Part shown: in pieces, positions 50,232-58,495 of the stretch
Position numbering within the stretch: the stretch's first letter is position 1
How the letters are laid out: every line of letters starts with the position of its first letter
Source of the DNA: Candidatus Cloacimonetes bacterium HGW-Cloacimonetes-2
GTDB lineage: Bacteria > Cloacimonadota > Cloacimonadia > Cloacimonadales > Cloacimonadaceae
DNA: 64,000 nt
Direction: 5' to 3'
NCBI GenBank assembly: GCA_002842035.1
Contig: PHBP01000009.1
Coordinates: 1-64,000 of the forward strand
Translations under genes and position numbers: made by a program
The notes under the pieces: generated by a model
What the model was told of the DNA's origin: nothing
What the model saw: only the letters and a program-made list of their open reading frames with translations
Database searches by the model: none

Positions 50232-51035
50232 ATGCCGGAACTTCCGGAAGTGCAGACTGTATTGGACGGTCTGGAGGCGGCGGTCAAGGATAGGATTATA
50301 GCTGATTTGGAGGGCTACTATCCGGGAACGGTACGGCTTTCGCCTGGTTTACCCCAGAGCTGTTTCCCGAGGCGTTTTGCTTCGTTTGAACGCAGGGGCA
50401 AGTATATGATCATCAGACTGGAAGGGGATTTGGCGCTGATTGTGCACCTCAGGATGACCGGGAAACTGGTCTGGGATCCCTCTCCGGGTGAGATATTACC
50501 GCACGAACGAGCGAGGATCATTTTGGATGCCGATCAGGCGGTGCATTTCATCGATATCCGCACCTTTGGCAAGATCATCCTGTGTCGTACTGAAGAAATT
50601 GCAGAATATCTGCCTGATCTGGGGCCGGAGCCGCTGAGCAATGAGTTTGACAAGGCATATTTGGCAACAGCACTGGCAAAGCGCAAAGCTCCGATCAAGA
50701 ATGCGCTGCTGGATCAGAGTCTGGTGGCGGGGCTGGGCAATATCTACGTCTTGGAACTGCTTTACAGAGCAGGAATCGATCCACGAAGGGAGGCTTGCGG
50801 GCTCAGCAGCTTGCAGCTTGGCAGGATTGTCAAGCACACCAAAGAAGTCCTGGCAGAGGCCTTGGCTGCGAATGGCACCAGCGTCTCAGACTTCCGCTCC
50901 ATAGATGACAAAACAGGGGAGTTTCAGAACTTCCTGCGGGTCTATCAGAAAAATGAATGTCCCCGCGGACACAAGATCGAGGTGGTCAAACAGGCGGGAC
51001 GCTCCAGCTTCTTCTGCCCTGTGTGCCAGAAGTGA
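50232..51035 (+). CDS. mutM: formamidopyrimidine-DNA glycosylase
   Basis: 267 residues. The mature N-terminus PELPEVQTV provides the catalytic Pro1 and Glu2 (after Met removal). 'LRMTGKL' and 'DIRTFGKIIL' are conserved beta-strand loops, the helix-two-turn-helix includes 'SLVAGLGNIYVLELLYRAGI', and the C-terminal zinc finger is CPRGH ... CPVCQ (C-x-x-x-H-like first pair with Cys and a CxxC second pair). The first knuckle lacks one Cys of the usual CxxC (reads ECPRGHKI), a His in its place, so the zinc finger may be atypical. It removes oxidised purines such as 8-oxoguanine. Cotranscribed with the PDO. Confidence 0.95.
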   Translation: MPELPEVQTVLDGLEAAVKDRIIADLEGYYPGTVRLSPGLPQSCFPRRFASFERRGKYMIIRLEGDLALIVHLRMTGKLVWDPSPGEILPHERARIILDADQAVHFIDIRTFGKIILCRTEEIAEYLPDLGPEPLSNEFDKAYLATALAKRKAPIKNALLDQSLVAGLGNIYVLELLYRAGIDPRREACGLSSLQLGRIVKHTKEVLAEALAANGTSVSDFRSIDDKTGEFQNFLRVYQKNECPRGHKIEVVKQAGRSSFFCPVCQK

Positions 51036-51151
51036 CGAGCTTTTGGGGTCTGTCTGGCGAAGTGCTGAATAAGATTTGTTGACAAATCCGGCGTCTTGTC
51101 TGGACTTTCACTATTCGGTAATTGAGCTAAATTGAGCCGAAGGAGTGAATT

Positions 51152-53368
51152 ATGAAGTACATCTCGCTGATCCTGGCGATCCTGTTTGTTTCGATACTGG
51201 CGGCTAATCCCCGGGGTATGACCACTGCTCCCCTGGAAGAAAGTGGAGCCACGATAATTCAAGCCACACGAGTCTATACGGATTACCAAAGTTCTGTCAA
51301 ACCGTCTCCTCAGATGAGACCCAGGACTGAAGAAAGTCTAGGTTTTGAAGCAATCCTTCCGGCTCGCAGCCAGTATGGCTTGAGGTTCAATTCCCTCAGC
51401 AATCAGACCGGGCTCTACTCCAGCCTGGGCGGCTTTTCCGGCGAACTGATGACTGCTCTTGCCAAGGTGCCGCAGTGGATGAGGGCTGATCTCCAGAATA
51501 CACTCCTAATGCTTACCGATGCCAAGCGGGATATCTACGTCAATCTGATTCTGAGCGCGCAGGACCCCCTGATCGATGAGATTGCCTTTGCCATTGCGCA
51601 TAGTTCACCGGAGTATCTGAATAGTGATCTGGCGCATCCTCAGCTCTTTGTGGAAAATGCCAGCTACCTCTACAGCATCGATCAAAACCTCCAGTATGTG
51701 CAGATTATGGACTATGGCACTCACGAGGCAAATCCCAGTTATTACAGCACTACCAAGTATAAAAGGCTCGACGCCAATGGAGTCCTGGAAGAGATCGAAG
51801 TGCCTTATGAGATCTATTATTGGTACGTCGTGCATCCCAGATTGTCAGACGAGATAGCAGCTTATGTAGATCCTGCTATCGTGGAAAACAACAGCAATCA
51901 CAATAACAACATCACTGCTCCTCCCACCGGAGTCTTCTGGCGCAGTTGGCTTTACACTGTTCAGGAGGGAGATTATCCCGTGCTTGCAGATACCTTGAAC
52001 CAGTGCCAGACATTATTTAACAACAACGGCACAGGTGGTGACGCGATCAGGGCAATGCAGTGGTGGATCAATCAGACTATGGGCTTTACTTCAAACAACG
52101 AGCGTCCGCACCAGCCGGTTCGTATCTACCGCAAGCATATTGGACGTTGCGGCGAGTATCAGGACTATACGGCAGCAGTCGCCAGGCTGGGCTTGATTCC
52201 TTGCACCAGCATCCTTTCTGTCTCCACGGATCACGTCTGGAACGAGTTTTGGGAAGGCACCTGGAGGCAATGGGAGCCCGTCAATGGCTACATCGACACG
52301 CCTCTGGTCTATGAGAATGGTTGGGGCAAGATATTTGGCAGCGTCTTTGAATGCAGATCGGACGGATATTTCAGCCCGGTCACCGAGCGCTATTCGGAAG
52401 GCAGTTGCCAGATCAGGATCAGAGTGCTGGACAACGCAGGACAGCCAGTGGATGGCGCTAGAGTGATCCTTGCCATCTTTGAAAGCTCTCCCCGGGTCGA
52501 TATGATCGGCTTTACAGGCAACGACGGCTGGGTGGTCTTTACGGTGGGAGAAAATCGTGATTATCGCGCCAGAGCAGAGACTCACTGGGGCATCTATCCT
52601 GCCATAGCCGGGACTTATGCAGCCCTGACTGCGCAATCTGTCGATGGAGAGACCTACGACTATCTCTTTACGATCGATCAACCAATGCCACAGCCAGTCT
52701 TTACCCAGATCGATCCTCCTGCCAATCAATCCCCTGATTATTACCACGGGATCAGCTTTTCTTCCCCTGCATACTACCTGAATGGACGAGTCACCTGGGA
52801 CGATATCAGTTCCCTGGGCACCTATCCCAAGTTCTATTATAAGGTTGATAGCCCCGCCTCTGTGGCAGTATTTTCGGTCAATCCGGATGATCTGCTCTTT
52901 CTGCAATATGATATGATGGCTTCGATCTTCAGTCCCTCAGCGCCACAGAGCAGCGGCACTTACAGCTTTCATATCCCGGTGGGAACCACGGACTGGTACA
53001 GTGTTATGGACAACAGCCATTTAAGCGGCAACGCTGTCCTGGTGAGCGGAAGCTTTAGCTATCAGGATGCCTCGGTAAATAGCGACGAGCAAGTGATTCC
53101 CCCAGCGCAAATATTGCTCAGTACCTATCCCAATCCCTTTACTGACAGGCTTTCCATCAGCTATCGCCTGGCAAAAAGCCAGCCTGTGAAGCTAAGCCTA
53201 TACAATCTCAGAGGCCAGCTTGTGCGGGATTTCTACGATGGACAAGCTATTGCAGGACAGACGGATCTTGGCAATCTAAAGATCGATGATCTGCCTGCCG
53301 GAATCTACTTTGTCAGGCTTTCCACTCCAGAGGGTACCCAAACCAAGAAACTCGTCAAGATCAACTAA
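51152..53368 (+). CDS. exported transglutaminase-like protein with C-terminal sorting domain
   Basis: 738 residues. Signal peptide YISLILAILFVSILAANP. The central domain (about 310-410) has the transglutaminase-like papain-fold triad: Cys in 'GRCGEYQDYTAAVARLGL', His in 'TDHVWNEFWEG' and Asp in 'WEPVNGYIDTP'. A carboxypeptidase-regulatory/Ig-like module follows ('IRIRVLDNAGQPVDGARVIL'), and the end is a typical sorting domain ('STYPNPFTDRLSISYRL', 'LYNLRGQLVRDF', 'LPAGIYFVRLS'). Such proteins are surface proteases or amidases, or cross-linkers of surface proteins. The upstream ribosome site AAGGAG is good. The ABC ATPase starts 9 bases after its stop. Confidence 0.88.
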   Translation: MKYISLILAILFVSILAANPRGMTTAPLEESGATIIQATRVYTDYQSSVKPSPQMRPRTEESLGFEAILPARSQYGLRFNSLSNQTGLYSSLGGFSGELMTALAKVPQWMRADLQNTLLMLTDAKRDIYVNLILSAQDPLIDEIAFAIAHSSPEYLNSDLAHPQLFVENASYLYSIDQNLQYVQIMDYGTHEANPSYYSTTKYKRLDANGVLEEIEVPYEIYYWYVVHPRLSDEIAAYVDPAIVENNSNHNNNITAPPTGVFWRSWLYTVQEGDYPVLADTLNQCQTLFNNNGTGGDAIRAMQWWINQTMGFTSNNERPHQPVRIYRKHIGRCGEYQDYTAAVARLGLIPCTSILSVSTDHVWNEFWEGTWRQWEPVNGYIDTPLVYENGWGKIFGSVFECRSDGYFSPVTERYSEGSCQIRIRVLDNAGQPVDGARVILAIFESSPRVDMIGFTGNDGWVVFTVGENRDYRARAETHWGIYPAIAGTYAALTAQSVDGETYDYLFTIDQPMPQPVFTQIDPPANQSPDYYHGISFSSPAYYLNGRVTWDDISSLGTYPKFYYKVDSPASVAVFSVNPDDLLFLQYDMMASIFSPSAPQSSGTYSFHIPVGTTDWYSVMDNSHLSGNAVLVSGSFSYQDASVNSDEQVIPPAQILLSTYPNPFTDRLSISYRLAKSQPVKLSLYNLRGQLVRDFYDGQAIAGQTDLGNLKIDDLPAGIYFVRLSTPEGTQTKKLVKIN

Positions 53369-53377
53369 GGATTATCT

Positions 53378-54049
53378 ATGGCAACACTGCTCAAGATCAA
53401 GCTGGACAAGCTCTTCTATGAGAGCAAGGTGCTGTTGCAGGACGTTTTGATAGAAGTACAGAGCGGTGAGCGCATCCTGATCGTAGGTCAGACCGGAACA
53501 GGCAAAAGCTCACTGCTGAGTACATTGAACCTGATGAATCAGAGCTATCAGGGTGAGATCCTCTTTCACGAAAAACCTCTGGAAAGCTACAAGCCGGAGC
53601 TTTTACGCAGCCGGATCTGTATGGTGATGCAGGAGCCCTGGTTGGAAGAAGGTACCATCAGGGAAGTACTGGATGCTCCTCTGGCTTACAGGACTCGCCA
53701 GAGCTATCGTCAAGATGGCAGGGAACAGCTTATACAAGAGCTCTTTGACAACTTCCGACTTTCGACTGCCTATCTGGACAAACCAGCTTCCCAGCTATCC
53801 GGAGGCGAAAAGCAAAGAGTTGCTCTGATCCGCGCTTTGCAGTTCCAGCCCGAAATCCTGCTCCTGGATGAGATCTCCTCTGCCTTGGATCAGGAGACTT
53901 CCGGGATCATATCGCATTGTATATTTGAGACTTATCCCGGCACAGTGATAGCCATCTCCCACGATCCGCTCTGGCAAAGCCACTGGCAAAGGCTCTGGCG
54001 TCTGGAAGGCGGAAAGCTCAGCGACAGTACGCAAACAGGAGGCAGATGA
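53378..54049 (+). CDS. ABC transporter ATP-binding protein, FetA-like
   Basis: 223 residues. Walker A GQTGTGKSS (about 40), Q-loop 'MVMQEPWLEEGTIR', signature LSGGEKQRVALIRAL, Walker B 'ILLLDEISSALDQ', H-loop 'AISHDPLWQ'. Pairing with the next gene identifies it as FetA/YbbL type, thought to export iron or a related substrate and help in oxidative stress. The next gene starts within its last codons (4-base overlap). Confidence 0.9.
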   Translation: MATLLKIKLDKLFYESKVLLQDVLIEVQSGERILIVGQTGTGKSSLLSTLNLMNQSYQGEILFHEKPLESYKPELLRSRICMVMQEPWLEEGTIREVLDAPLAYRTRQSYRQDGREQLIQELFDNFRLSTAYLDKPASQLSGGEKQRVALIRALQFQPEILLLDEISSALDQETSGIISHCIFETYPGTVIAISHDPLWQSHWQRLWRLEGGKLSDSTQTGGR

Positions 54050-54816
54050 TGGATATCAGTTACCTGGGACTGGGACTTTCTTTTCTGCTATTGCTCTTTC
54101 CGATCCTGATTTTCAGCCAGCTCAAGCTCAAGCTTACAGGGCAACTCTTTAATTCCTTCCTCCGAATGGTGATCCAATTGGCTGTGATCGGGCTGGTATT
54201 GCAGTTTGTATTCAATCAGGTAAATCTCTGGCTTACGCTGCTTTGGATGCTGATTATGATCACCAATGCCGTCTTCACATTGCGTAGCAGGCTAAAGTTT
54301 CAGCGTCGTATCCTGACGCCCATCCTGATAATGGCGCTGTCGTTTACCAGCCTGATTGTGATGCCCTGGATCATCATTTTGGTCATCAAGCCTGATCCGC
54401 TTTACTCTCCGATGTTTTTGATCCCGATTTATGGGATGGTACTGGGTAATAGTATGAATAGCTGCGCTTTGGCTCTGGAGCGTTTTGAGACCGGGCTTTC
54501 GGACAATTGGAAGGCATATCTGACCCGCCTTAGTCTCGGTGCCAGTCTTTGGGAAGCTGTCTTGCCATCCTTCAAGCGCGCAATGCAGACTTCATTGATG
54601 CCGCAACTGCTTACCATTGCATCAATTGGCGTGGTCAGCCTGCCAGGAATGATGACAGGGCAGATACTGGGCGGTTCCAGCCCGCTGGTTGCCATCAAAT
54701 ACCAGATGATGATTATGATCTCGATCTTTACCAGCGTCACCCTCACGGACTATCTTGCCATCAGGATTTATCTCAGCCGTCGTTTCGACAAATACTACCT
54801 CCCCAAAGTAGATTAA
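54046..54816 (+). CDS. ABC transporter permease, FetB (UPF0014) family
   Basis: 256 residues with about six membrane helices: LGLGLSFLLLLFPILIF, AVIGLVLQFVF, LTLLWMLIMITNAVFTL, ILIMALSFTSLIVMPWIIILVI, MFLIPIYGMVLGNSMN and a C-terminal pair near MPQLLTIASIGVVSLPGMMTGQ and MIMISIFTSVTLT. 'GMVLGNSMNSCALALERF' and 'SLPGMMTGQILGG' are the family signatures. With the preceding ATPase it forms a FetAB-type iron-homeostasis exporter. Its end faces the convergent rng operon with repeat C in between. Confidence 0.9.
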   Translation: MMDISYLGLGLSFLLLLFPILIFSQLKLKLTGQLFNSFLRMVIQLAVIGLVLQFVFNQVNLWLTLLWMLIMITNAVFTLRSRLKFQRRILTPILIMALSFTSLIVMPWIIILVIKPDPLYSPMFLIPIYGMVLGNSMNSCALALERFETGLSDNWKAYLTRLSLGASLWEAVLPSFKRAMQTSLMPQLLTIASIGVVSLPGMMTGQILGGSSPLVAIKYQMMIMISIFTSVTLTDYLAIRIYLSRRFDKYYLPKVD

Positions 54817-54894
54817 GATACTCATACTCAAGGATTAACTACAGGCAATATCCAGATGGATCTGTGCCCGGTGACTGCATACCCTCTGCTTAGC

Positions 54895-54971
54895 TTCCTG
54901 CTTGAATCCTGCATCTATCCTGCTTGAATCCTGTATGAACAGGCAGGATACGACTGTCCTGTATGCGTTTA
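54895..54971. repeat. repeat family C, copy 2 (inverted relative to copy 1)
   Basis: Reads on the minus strand as AAACGCATACAGGACA, TCGTATCCTGCCTGTTCAT, then units GCAGG... of 11 bp; on the plus strand the units TTGAATCCTGC at 54902, ATCTATCCTGC at 54913 and TTGAATCCTGT at 54924. It matches copy 1 (42854-42934) with only a few changes. It lies between convergent operons fetAB and rng, where it might act as a bidirectional transcription end; I see no other terminator there. Confidence 0.93.
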
Positions 54972-55052
54972 GCAATGTTCATTTGAAGGGGAGCGCAAGG
55001 CGCAGCAGTTCAATAGCTACGGGCTAACACATTCATATATATGCTGATTAGC

Positions 55053-56570
55053 TTAGCTATAGCGATTGGTGATATCCTCCATCTTGGGCAGAAGATAGAC
55101 CTTGAATTCACTTACGCTGATCTCGGGAGCTCCCAGGAATTCGATCTGATCCTTGAAAGCGACAAAGTGAGAGAAGTTCTTGTCTATGTGCGCTTTAAGA
55201 TCAGGATGAACAGCAATGCGCAGGCTCTTGCCCTGCACAAAGTACTCAGCCCGGCTCAGCCAACGGTAGATGCGCATTGTGATGGCATCCTTGGAGATGA
55301 TGCGTCCGCTGCCGTTGCAGCAGGGGCAGGGCTCCGAGAAATTAGCCAAGAGTGTGGAACGCATACGTTTGCGGGTAACTTCCACCAAGCCCAGTTCCGT
55401 GAAGCTATAGACTTTGTTTTTGGCTCGGTCGCGCTTGAGTCCGCGTTTCAGGGTCTCCAGTACTTCTGCTTTGTGGGCGTCGCTGATCATATCGATAAAA
55501 TCGACCACAATCACTCCTGAAAGATCGCGCAGCCTGATTTGGCGGGCAACTTCCGCAGCGGCTTCGACATTGGTCTTGCGGACGGTTTCGTCGTAATTGG
55601 ATTTCCCTGTGAAGCTGCCTGTATTGATGTCAATCGCCACCAGCGCTTCGGTCTGCTCGATGCGGATATTTCCGCCGGATGGCAGGTAGATGCGGGAATG
55701 GAAGACGGTCTCAATCTTCTTTTCGATACCCCAGGCGTCAAAAATGGGAGAATCTTCTTTGTAAACTTCCACATTCTCGATCAGATCGGGCGAGATATCT
55801 TCAAGCTGGCTTATGATGCTGCGGGCAAAGGTTTTGTCATCGACCACGAGCCTGTCCACGTGCTCTCCAAAGAGATCGCGGATCAGGTAGTTTTCGAGGG
55901 CGTTTTCCTCAAAGACGCAGATCGGAGGTTTGCCATATTTGAGCTGTTTTTCGATCAGGCGCCAGGTCTTGGCGAGGGCATTGTATTCGTTCTTAAATTC
56001 TTCTTCTTCACAGCCTTCCGCCTCGGTACGAACGATGATTCCGTAGTTCGGATCCTTGATTGCGGAGAGGATACCGCGGATGCGTCCGCGTTCTGCCTGG
56101 GAATAAATTTTACGGCTGATGGCGATCTTACTTTTATTGGGGAAGAGCACCAAATACTTGCCGGGTATGGAAATCTGTCCGGTGAGGCGTGCGCCTTTGG
56201 AGCCGATGGGACCCTTGTGCACCTGTACGATGATCTCCTGGCCGGGCTTGAGCAGGTTTGAAATCTGCGAAGAATCAGCAGGATTGAATCTTTTGCGGGG
56301 CTTTTCCTGGTCGTAAACATCGAGGAAATCGAGCACGATATCGGAGTAATGCAGGAAGGCAGTGCGCTCCAATCCGATGTCGATGAAGGCGGCACCCATC
56401 CCGGGAAGGACGTCTTTAACGATTCCTTTGTAGATGTTGCCGACCGGGTTTTGCTTGTCTTTGCGCTCTACGAAGAGCTCGACCAAGCGGTTTTCTTCGA
56501 GAACAGCCACCCTCTTCTCGAGGGGATGGACATTCACGATGATTTCTGTATTAAGTTTGTCTTTTCTCAT
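55053..56570 (-). CDS. rng: ribonuclease G/E family endoribonuclease
   Basis: 505 residues, RNase G length, without the long C-terminal scaffold of RNase E. S1-type RNA-binding domain near the start ('NIYKGIVKDVLPGMGAAFIDIG'), the 5'-sensor/RNase H-like central part, Mg-binding Asp in 'VAIDINTGSFTGKS' and 'IVVDFIDM', and the zinc-link Cys pair 'CPCCNGSGRI'. It processes 16S rRNA 5' ends and degrades mRNA. The start (ATG 56570) is 1 base after the sppA stop, so the two are cotranscribed. It is the last gene of the minus operon. Confidence 0.94.
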   Translation of the reverse strand: MRKDKLNTEIIVNVHPLEKRVAVLEENRLVELFVERKDKQNPVGNIYKGIVKDVLPGMGAAFIDIGLERTAFLHYSDIVLDFLDVYDQEKPRKRFNPADSSQISNLLKPGQEIIVQVHKGPIGSKGARLTGQISIPGKYLVLFPNKSKIAISRKIYSQAERGRIRGILSAIKDPNYGIIVRTEAEGCEEEEFKNEYNALAKTWRLIEKQLKYGKPPICVFEENALENYLIRDLFGEHVDRLVVDDKTFARSIISQLEDISPDLIENVEVYKEDSPIFDAWGIEKKIETVFHSRIYLPSGGNIRIEQTEALVAIDINTGSFTGKSNYDETVRKTNVEAAAEVARQIRLRDLSGVIVVDFIDMISDAHKAEVLETLKRGLKRDRAKNKVYSFTELGLVEVTRKRMRSTLLANFSEPCPCCNGSGRIISKDAITMRIYRWLSRAEYFVQGKSLRIAVHPDLKAHIDKNFSHFVAFKDQIEFLGAPEISVSEFKVYLLPKMEDITNRYS

Positions 56571-56571
56571 A

Positions 56572-58293
56572 TTAATCCATTTTGTAGGGTAGATAGTAGA
56601 GCCACTCGCGGGTGGAGATCCGGCTCAGGAATTCCCGGGCAAGTTCTTCGGGATCAAACGATTGACGCTTGGTCAAGCGTGAGAGCATCATCGGGAAAGA
56701 CTTGCTTTCCATAAATAGCTCGTAGATACTGATCTTGGTAGGGTAATTCTTTGTTTCATAGCTGCTTAGTTTAGCAAGCCCGGCAGCTTTGGCGATGGCT
56801 TCTTTCAGTCCGCCGATCTCATCGATCAGGCGATTGGCCTTGGCATCGGTGGCGCAGAAGACGCGTCCTTCTGCCACTAAGGCAATCTCTTCCGGGCTGT
56901 AGCCACGGGCCTGCATCACACGGGATTTGAATTCATCATAGACGCCTGTGGAATTACGCCTTAGAGATGCCAGAAACTCGGGATCATAAGCATTTAGCGG
57001 ATCAAAAGCACCGCTGAATTTGCCATAGCCGATGCTTTGGCTGCGCAAGCCGATCTTGCGGGAAAGACCGGTGGCCTCGGGAATCATCATAATCACACCG
57101 ATCGAGCCTGTGATGGCTAGCGGATCGGCATAGATGTAGTCTGAGGCGCAACTGATGTAATATCCACCGCTTGCTGCAACGCCAGTCATCGAGACTACGA
57201 TGGGCATCCCGGCTTTGAGGCGCATCAGCTTTTGATAGATCAGCTCAGATTCGAGGGCACTACCACCGGGGCTATTGACGCGCAGTACGATGGCTTTGAC
57301 CTTGCTGTCGCGCTCGATTGCCTCGACAATACGCTGGACCTTGGCAGCACTAATCGTGCCGTCTGCGGCATAGCCGGAGGAGGGGCCAATCTGTCCATTC
57401 AGGTTCACAATGGCGATTCTGTCTTTGCTGCCAAGCGTGGGCTGGACATCTTTGTAATCTTTGATGCGGACGCTGTTGTGCTTGGTAATCTGATAGCTGG
57501 CGAGGAGGCTGTCACGCCCGGCAAGCTGGTCGATCAGCTTGTTTTCGAGGGCGTAAGAGGCATTGATAAAGAAATCAGGACGCTGTTCAAAGATCTCTTG
57601 TGCTTTGCCGGGCTCGAGTTTACGGGATTTCTCGAGCGCCTGGATCAGGTAGTCATAACGGCCTTTGAGGGCAAGCAACAGGTTCTCTTTGGTGCCTTCA
57701 GAAAGCGAGGTCTGGGAATAGGGCTCGCCTGCACCTTTGAATTCGCCGGATTGCATTACGTGCATAGTGACGCCAATCTTATCCAGCATCTCTTTGTAAA
57801 ACATAATGTTTGCGGAGACTCCTTCGAGCATCAGTCCGGCTGAAGCGGAGGGCTCCATTGCGATCTTGGTGGCAGCCAGGCAGAGGTAATAGTCCTTTTG
57901 CCCTGCCATCGAGAGATGTGCAATCACAGGTTTGCCTGATTTGCGGAAGTCTTGCAGTGCCAGCTCAATCTCGCCAATGGCGCTGTATGAAGCTTGCACA
58001 AAGGAGGGTTCCAGCAGGATGCCTTTGATCTTGCTGTCCTTGGCTGCGTATCTGATCTTGCGGCAGATATCCTCTACCGAGGGCTGGCTCCAATCCCAAA
58101 AGTCGTTTGTCTGCAACTCGTTGTAATCAGCCACCATACCGCTGGGATCCACGATCAGCCAGCTGTTTTTGGAGACTACTTTTCGAGGGGATGCTTTGCC
58201 TGCGGTCAATGAATAGCCAATCCAGAATGCTATGATCAGCAGGATGGGAACAGAGATGCAACCAATGAGGAGAAAACGTTTGTTGTCGTTCAT
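56572..58293 (-). CDS. sppA: signal peptide peptidase SppA, 67K type
   Basis: 573 residues. One N-terminal membrane anchor (FLLIGCISVPILLIIAFWIGYSL), then tandem SppA domains: the N-terminal one supplies the general-base Lys ('FRKSGKPVIAHLSMAG') and the C-terminal one the nucleophile Ser ('SMTGVAASGGYYISCASDYI' with 'ITGSIGVIMM'). The Ser-Lys dyad is intact. It clears cleaved signal peptides and other membrane peptides. Ribosome site GGAG 6 bases upstream. It follows the tRNA gene by about 60 bases, so transcripts from upstream may read through the tRNA. Confidence 0.94.
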   Translation of the reverse strand: MNDNKRFLLIGCISVPILLIIAFWIGYSLTAGKASPRKVVSKNSWLIVDPSGMVADYNELQTNDFWDWSQPSVEDICRKIRYAAKDSKIKGILLEPSFVQASYSAIGEIELALQDFRKSGKPVIAHLSMAGQKDYYLCLAATKIAMEPSASAGLMLEGVSANIMFYKEMLDKIGVTMHVMQSGEFKGAGEPYSQTSLSEGTKENLLLALKGRYDYLIQALEKSRKLEPGKAQEIFEQRPDFFINASYALENKLIDQLAGRDSLLASYQITKHNSVRIKDYKDVQPTLGSKDRIAIVNLNGQIGPSSGYAADGTISAAKVQRIVEAIERDSKVKAIVLRVNSPGGSALESELIYQKLMRLKAGMPIVVSMTGVAASGGYYISCASDYIYADPLAITGSIGVIMMIPEATGLSRKIGLRSQSIGYGKFSGAFDPLNAYDPEFLASLRRNSTGVYDEFKSRVMQARGYSPEEIALVAEGRVFCATDAKANRLIDEIGGLKEAIAKAAGLAKLSSYETKNYPTKISIYELFMESKSFPMMLSRLTKRQSFDPEELAREFLSRISTREWLYYLPYKMD

Positions 58294-58353
58294 TTGAAAC
58301 TCCAGTTATTAAAAGAGTGTGCCATTTATCGGTAAAAAAGAAGAGCAAAAAAA

Positions 58354-58444
58354 TGGCGGAGATGTAGGGATTCGAACCCTAGATACGCTTTCACGTATAC
58401 ACGATTTCCAATCGTGCTCCTTAAGCCAACTCGGACACATCTCC
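58354..58444 (-). tRNA. tRNA-Ser (anticodon GGA)
   Basis: A 91-base type II tRNA on the minus strand. Acceptor GGAGATG pairs with CATCTCC, then discriminator G and encoded CCA (58356-58354). The anticodon GGA (58409-58407) lies in the loop CTTGGAAAT-like region flanked by the stem CACGAT/ATCGTG. The variable arm is long (TATACGTGAAAGCGTAT), as serine tRNAs need. The T-arm has GGGTTCGAATCCC. It lies between purH and sppA in the same direction. Confidence 0.97.
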
Positions 58445-58495
58445 ACGCTCGGTTGGGTCAGCTTTTTTGCCAAGCCTTTTCTTGTCAAATAGTTT

